A stretch of 8,789 nt of DNA from assembly GCA_964342365.1 (NCBI GenBank), contig CAYFGW010000216.1:1-8789 (forward strand), in the 5' to 3' direction. This DNA comes from CAXRDE01 sp964342365 (GTDB lineage Bacteria > Cyanobacteriota > Sericytochromatia > UBA7694). Below the pieces are notes generated by a model. That model was not told the origin of the DNA and made no database searches. It saw nothing but the letters and a program-made list of their open reading frames with translations. Position 1 is the first letter of the stretch. Each line of letters opens with the position of its first letter. Shown here piece after piece: positions 7,481 through 8,789 of this stretch. A program made the translations under genes and the position numbers.

Positions 7481-7614
7481 GGGGTGTAAAAACTTTCTGC
7501 AGGCGTACCGTGATTTGTTTCGTTTCCTGACGTCTTTGTCTTTGATTCCGTTTCCGTCATGTTCCTTGCTTTAACCCTTCTGGCTAGATTACTTAAAACA
7601 AGGATATTTTGAAG
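7472..7614 (+). promoter_or_regulatory. 5' leader of RRM copy 1 with Shine-Dalgarno-burying hairpin
   Basis: Long untranslated leader. Its downstream end can fold: 7563-7574 (TCCTTGCTTTAA) pairs with 7593-7604 (TTAAAACAAGGA) to give 11 pairs with one C-A mismatch and an 18-nt loop. The 3' arm contains the whole AAGGA Shine-Dalgarno sequence (7600-7604), so ribosome access would require opening it. Short stretches still align with leaders 2 and 3 (TCTGC ... CGTGATT; CATGxxCCTxGCTT), showing common ancestry, but the mini-ORF present there is absent: the aligned frame has TAA and no ATG. Confidence 0.5.
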
Positions 7615-7878
7615 ATGAATATTTATGTTGGAAACCTTTCCTACGACACCACTCACCAGGATCTCGGTGATCACTTTGCTCAGTTTGGCGAAGTCACCAG
7701 CGCTCGTGTCATCACCGATCGCGAAACCGGCCGCTCCCGTGGTTTTGGTTTTGTAGAAATGACCTCTCCCGATGCTGCTAACGAAGCTATCAACCAACTC
7801 AACGGTCAAGAATTCATGGGCCGTAACCTCACCGTTAACGAAGCTCGCCCTCGTGAAGCGCGTCCCCCTCGTTATTAA
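7615..7878 (+). CDS. RRM RNA-binding protein, copy 1
   Basis: An 87-residue single-domain RNA recognition motif protein that binds single-stranded RNA in the cytoplasm. RNP2 is IYVGNL (3-8) and RNP1 is RGFGFVEM (42-49), with the aromatic residues Tyr4, Phe44 and Phe46 in the RNA-contact positions. The beta-alpha-beta-beta-alpha-beta order is complete and ends in LTVNEARPRE, followed by a short Arg/Pro tail (ARPPRY) instead of the long Gly-rich tail many cyanobacterial Rbp proteins have. The ATG at 7615 is chosen over the TTG at 7609 because AAGGA is 10 nt upstream and copies 2 and 3 begin at the same residue with the same spacing. Strong preference for C-ending codons suggests high expression. 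It differs from copy 2 only at residues 50 (Thr/Ser) and 69 (Gly/Asn). Confidence 0.95.
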   Translation: MNIYVGNLSYDTTHQDLGDHFAQFGEVTSARVITDRETGRSRGFGFVEMTSPDAANEAINQLNGQEFMGRNLTVNEARPREARPPRY

Positions 7879-7894
7879 ATAATACTCAAAAGAA

Positions 7895-7924
7895 GGTCGT
7901 CACCAGCGGGTGGCGGCCTTTTTT
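7895..7924 (+). terminator. Rho-independent terminator of RRM copy 1
   Basis: GGTCGTCACC (7895-7904), loop AGCG, GGTGGCGGCC (7909-7918): a 10-bp stem with two G-U pairs, followed by six T (7919-7924). The hairpin is identical in sequence to the one after copy 2. Confidence 0.93.
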
Positions 7925-7958
7925 AGTTTAAATTTTGAGATCATACAGCAGCGGGAGC

Positions 7959-7987
7959 TAGACATTTTCTTTATGTGCCCTTATAAT
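7959..7987 (+). promoter_or_regulatory. Promoter of RRM gene copy 2
   Basis: TAGACA (7959-7964), 17 bp spacer, perfect TATAAT (7982-7987). The predicted start is about 7993-7995. From the base after the -10, the sequence is almost identical to that downstream of promoter 3, whereas the -35 and spacer differ. Confidence 0.75.
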
Positions 7988-7992
7988 AAGAG

Positions 7993-8147
7993 GGTGGAAT
8001 GAAGTTCTTCTTCTGCGACCCGTGATTAGGCCCGCTTCTGTGACTTACAAGTTTGTTTTTCCGAATCTGTCCCGCTCATGACCCTCGCTTCAGACGCTCT
8101 CTCGCTTCCCGTATTAACTTTTAACTTGTAAAAAGGACCTAATTTAG
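7993..8147 (+). promoter_or_regulatory. 5' leader of RRM copy 2 with long-range Shine-Dalgarno-burying helix
   Basis: A leader of about 155 nt, nearly identical to leader 3. Two nested pairings are visible. The outer one is GATTAGGCCC (8024-8033) with GGACCTAATT (8135-8144): 8 Watson-Crick pairs, one G-U and one C-A mismatch, taking in the GGA of the Shine-Dalgarno AAGGA (8133-8137). The inner one is TTACAAGTT (8045-8053) with AACTTGTAA (8123-8131), nine perfect pairs ending just before the Shine-Dalgarno sequence. They enclose a loop (8054-8122) beginning with a U-rich run. A competing local hairpin, CTTTT (8118-8122) with AAAAG (8131-8135), uses overlapping bases, so two states are possible. 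Confidence 0.55.
7999..8025 (+). other. Putative leader mini-ORF MKFFFCDP (copy 2)
   Basis: ATG to TGA, eight codons, reading MKFFFCDP with three consecutive TTC. A GAGGG lies just upstream (7990-7994), but with the predicted start at about 7994 this would be mostly untranscribed, so initiation would be nearly leaderless. The stop (8023-8025) overlaps the 5' arm that pairs with the Shine-Dalgarno region, so a ribosome here could open that helix. It is identical at copy 3. Translation is not demonstrated. Confidence 0.3.
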
Positions 8148-8411
8148 ATGAACATTTATGTTGGAAATCTTTCCTACGACACCACCCACCAGGATCTCGG
8201 TGATCACTTTGCTCAATTTGGCGAAGTCACCAGCGCTCGCGTAATTACCGATCGCGAAACCGGTCGCTCTCGTGGTTTTGGTTTTGTAGAAATGAGCTCC
8301 CCTGATGCCGCTAATGAAGCCATCAACCAACTCAACGGTCAGGAATTCATGAACCGTAACCTCACTGTTAACGAAGCTCGCCCTCGTGAAGCGCGTCCCC
8401 CTCGTTATTAA
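8148..8411 (+). CDS. RRM RNA-binding protein, copy 2
   Basis: An 87-residue RRM protein, 85/87 identical to copy 1, with the same RNP2 (IYVGNL) and RNP1 (RGFGFVEM) and the same ARPPRY end. It has Ser50 and Asn69 where copy 1 has Thr50 and Gly69. AAGGA (8133-8137) lies 10 nt before the ATG. Nucleotide differences from copy 1 are mostly synonymous, so the protein is under strong purifying selection or the copies exchange sequence. It is an independent transcription unit, with a promoter and terminator of its own. Confidence 0.95.
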   Translation: MNIYVGNLSYDTTHQDLGDHFAQFGEVTSARVITDRETGRSRGFGFVEMSSPDAANEAINQLNGQEFMNRNLTVNEARPREARPPRY

Positions 8412-8427
8412 ATAATACTTTAAAGAA

Positions 8428-8457
8428 GGTCGTCACCAGCGGGTGGCGGCCTTTTTT
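8428..8457 (+). terminator. Rho-independent terminator of RRM copy 2
   Basis: The 10-bp stem (8428-8437 with 8442-8451), AGCG loop and six T (8452-8457) match the terminator of copy 1 base for base, while the linker between stop codon and stem has changed slightly. Confidence 0.93.
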
Positions 8458-8491
8458 AATGCCAAATTTTGGTATAAAAAATAGGAAAAGC

Positions 8492-8520
8492 TTTACATTT
8501 CACCGATACACCCCTATACT
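8492..8520 (+). promoter_or_regulatory. Promoter of RRM gene copy 3
   Basis: TTTACA (8492-8497), 17 bp spacer, TATACT (8515-8520), each one mismatch from consensus. An A-rich stretch at 8476-8489 just upstream could act as an UP element. The predicted start is about 8527. Confidence 0.75.
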
Positions 8521-8526
8521 AAGAGG

Positions 8527-8683
8527 GTGGAATGAAGTTCTTCTTCTGCGACCCGTGATTAGGCCCGCTTCCGTGACTTACAAGTTTGTTTTTCCGAAGA
8601 ATCTGTCCCGCTCATGAACCTCGCTTCAGACGCTCTCCCCCTTCCCGTATTAACTTTTAACTTGTAAAAAGGACCTAATTATA
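8527..8683 (+). promoter_or_regulatory. 5' leader of RRM copy 3 with long-range Shine-Dalgarno-burying helix
   Basis: It differs from leader 2 only by scattered substitutions and one extra GAA (near 8599). All pairing arms are kept unchanged: 8557-8566 with 8671-8680 (outer, covers GGA of the Shine-Dalgarno sequence) and TTACAAGTT (8578-8586) with AACTTGTAA (8659-8667). The changes fall in loops or outside the arms. Because no paired position changes, there is no covariation evidence yet. Confidence 0.55.
8532..8558 (+). other. Putative leader mini-ORF MKFFFCDP (copy 3)
   Basis: Identical to the mini-ORF of copy 2 at every base, including the three TTC codons and the GAGGG upstream. Its stop codon (8556-8558) again touches the arm that pairs with the Shine-Dalgarno region. 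The same caveat applies: it starts only about 5 nt from the predicted transcript end. Confidence 0.3.
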
Positions 8684-8789
8684 ATGAATATTTATGTTGG
8701 AAATCTTTCCTACGACACCACCCATCAAGATCTCGGCGACCACTTTGCTCAGTTTGGCGAAGTCACCAGCGCTCGTGTCATCACCGATC
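8684..8789 (+). CDS. RRM RNA-binding protein, copy 3 (cut by window end)
   Basis: The first 35 residues of a third RRM gene are visible, through the RNP2 motif IYVGNL and up to VITD, just before the segment that carries RNP1. They are identical in protein sequence to copies 1 and 2. AAGGA (8669-8673) is 10 nt before the ATG, as in the other copies. Its promoter and leader are complete in the window; the rest of the gene lies beyond the end, and more copies could follow. Confidence 0.93.
   Translation, partial: MNIYVGNLSYDTTHQDLGDHFAQFGEVTSARVITD

Larger units (their letters stand above)
7615..8789 (+). repeat. Tandem array of RRM transcription units (period about 533-536 bp)
   Basis: Start codons at 7615, 8148 and 8684 are spaced 533 and 536 bp apart. 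The coding region and terminator repeat in copies 1 and 2; leader plus coding start repeat in copies 2 and 3. The pattern points to a tandem duplication of whole promoter-leader-gene-terminator units. Confidence 0.9.

Noticed and set aside
7990..8094. Pairing of GAGGGT (7990-7995) with ACCCTC near 8089-8094 in leader 2
   Set aside because: The partner reads AACCTC in leader 3, leaving four pairs, and the 5' element is probably mostly untranscribed.
7465..8330. Similar open frames antisense to RRM copies 1 and 2
   Set aside because: They mirror each other only because the sense genes are duplicates; the sense frames carry RNP1 and RNP2 motifs.
7615..8789. Repeat array as a CRISPR or mobile-element structure
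   Set aside because: The repeats are over 500 bp and are complete gene units; there are no short repeats with unique spacers, no transposase and no terminal inverted repeats.

Overview
The window comes from a Gram-negative (diderm) bacterium of roughly 50% GC. The evidence is an Omp85-type outer-membrane barrel, a lipoprotein with a clear lipobox, and consensus sigma-70-type promoters. Small single-RRM RNA-binding proteins in several copies are best known from Cyanobacteria and relatives but also occur in several proteobacterial and other groups, so the phylum is left open.

Left part (1-5610, + strand): a run of four closely spaced genes that looks like one operon. It starts with the 3' part of an Omp85/BamA-superfamily protein (five visible POTRA domains plus a 16-strand-type barrel; the true start lies upstream of the window). 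Next are an 872-residue cysteine-free protein of unknown family with a long helical middle and a beta-rich C-terminal part, a 129-residue unknown protein coupled to it through a TAATG overlap, and a small DUF2809 membrane protein. The two unknown genes look more AT-rich than their neighbours. Nothing in the sequence proves that the Omp85 protein and the large protein cooperate, but their adjacency is suggestive.

Middle part (5611-7365): a lipoprotein gene (+) with a plausible promoter of its own and six extra cysteines converges, with only 8 bases between stop codons, on a DUF1269 membrane-protein gene (-).

Right part (7366-8789): the most interesting region. Three tandem copies (the third cut by the window end) of an 87-residue RRM protein gene each have their own promoter with exactly 17-bp spacing and a leader of about 145-157 nt. 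The two complete copies also have the same Rho-independent hairpin. Copies 1 and 2 differ at only two residues. Leaders 2 and 3 are nearly identical. They contain a conserved 8-codon mini-ORF (MKFFFCDP) and a two-part long-range helix that would bury the Shine-Dalgarno sequence; the mini-ORF stop codon lies in the arm that pairs with it. Leader 1 has diverged and lacks the mini-ORF, but can bury its own Shine-Dalgarno sequence in an unrelated local hairpin, and its promoter carries a 16-bp perfect dyad at the start site. Together these suggest translationally controlled expression of a multi-copy RNA-binding protein, possibly autoregulated or temperature-responsive. This is inference from sequence alone.
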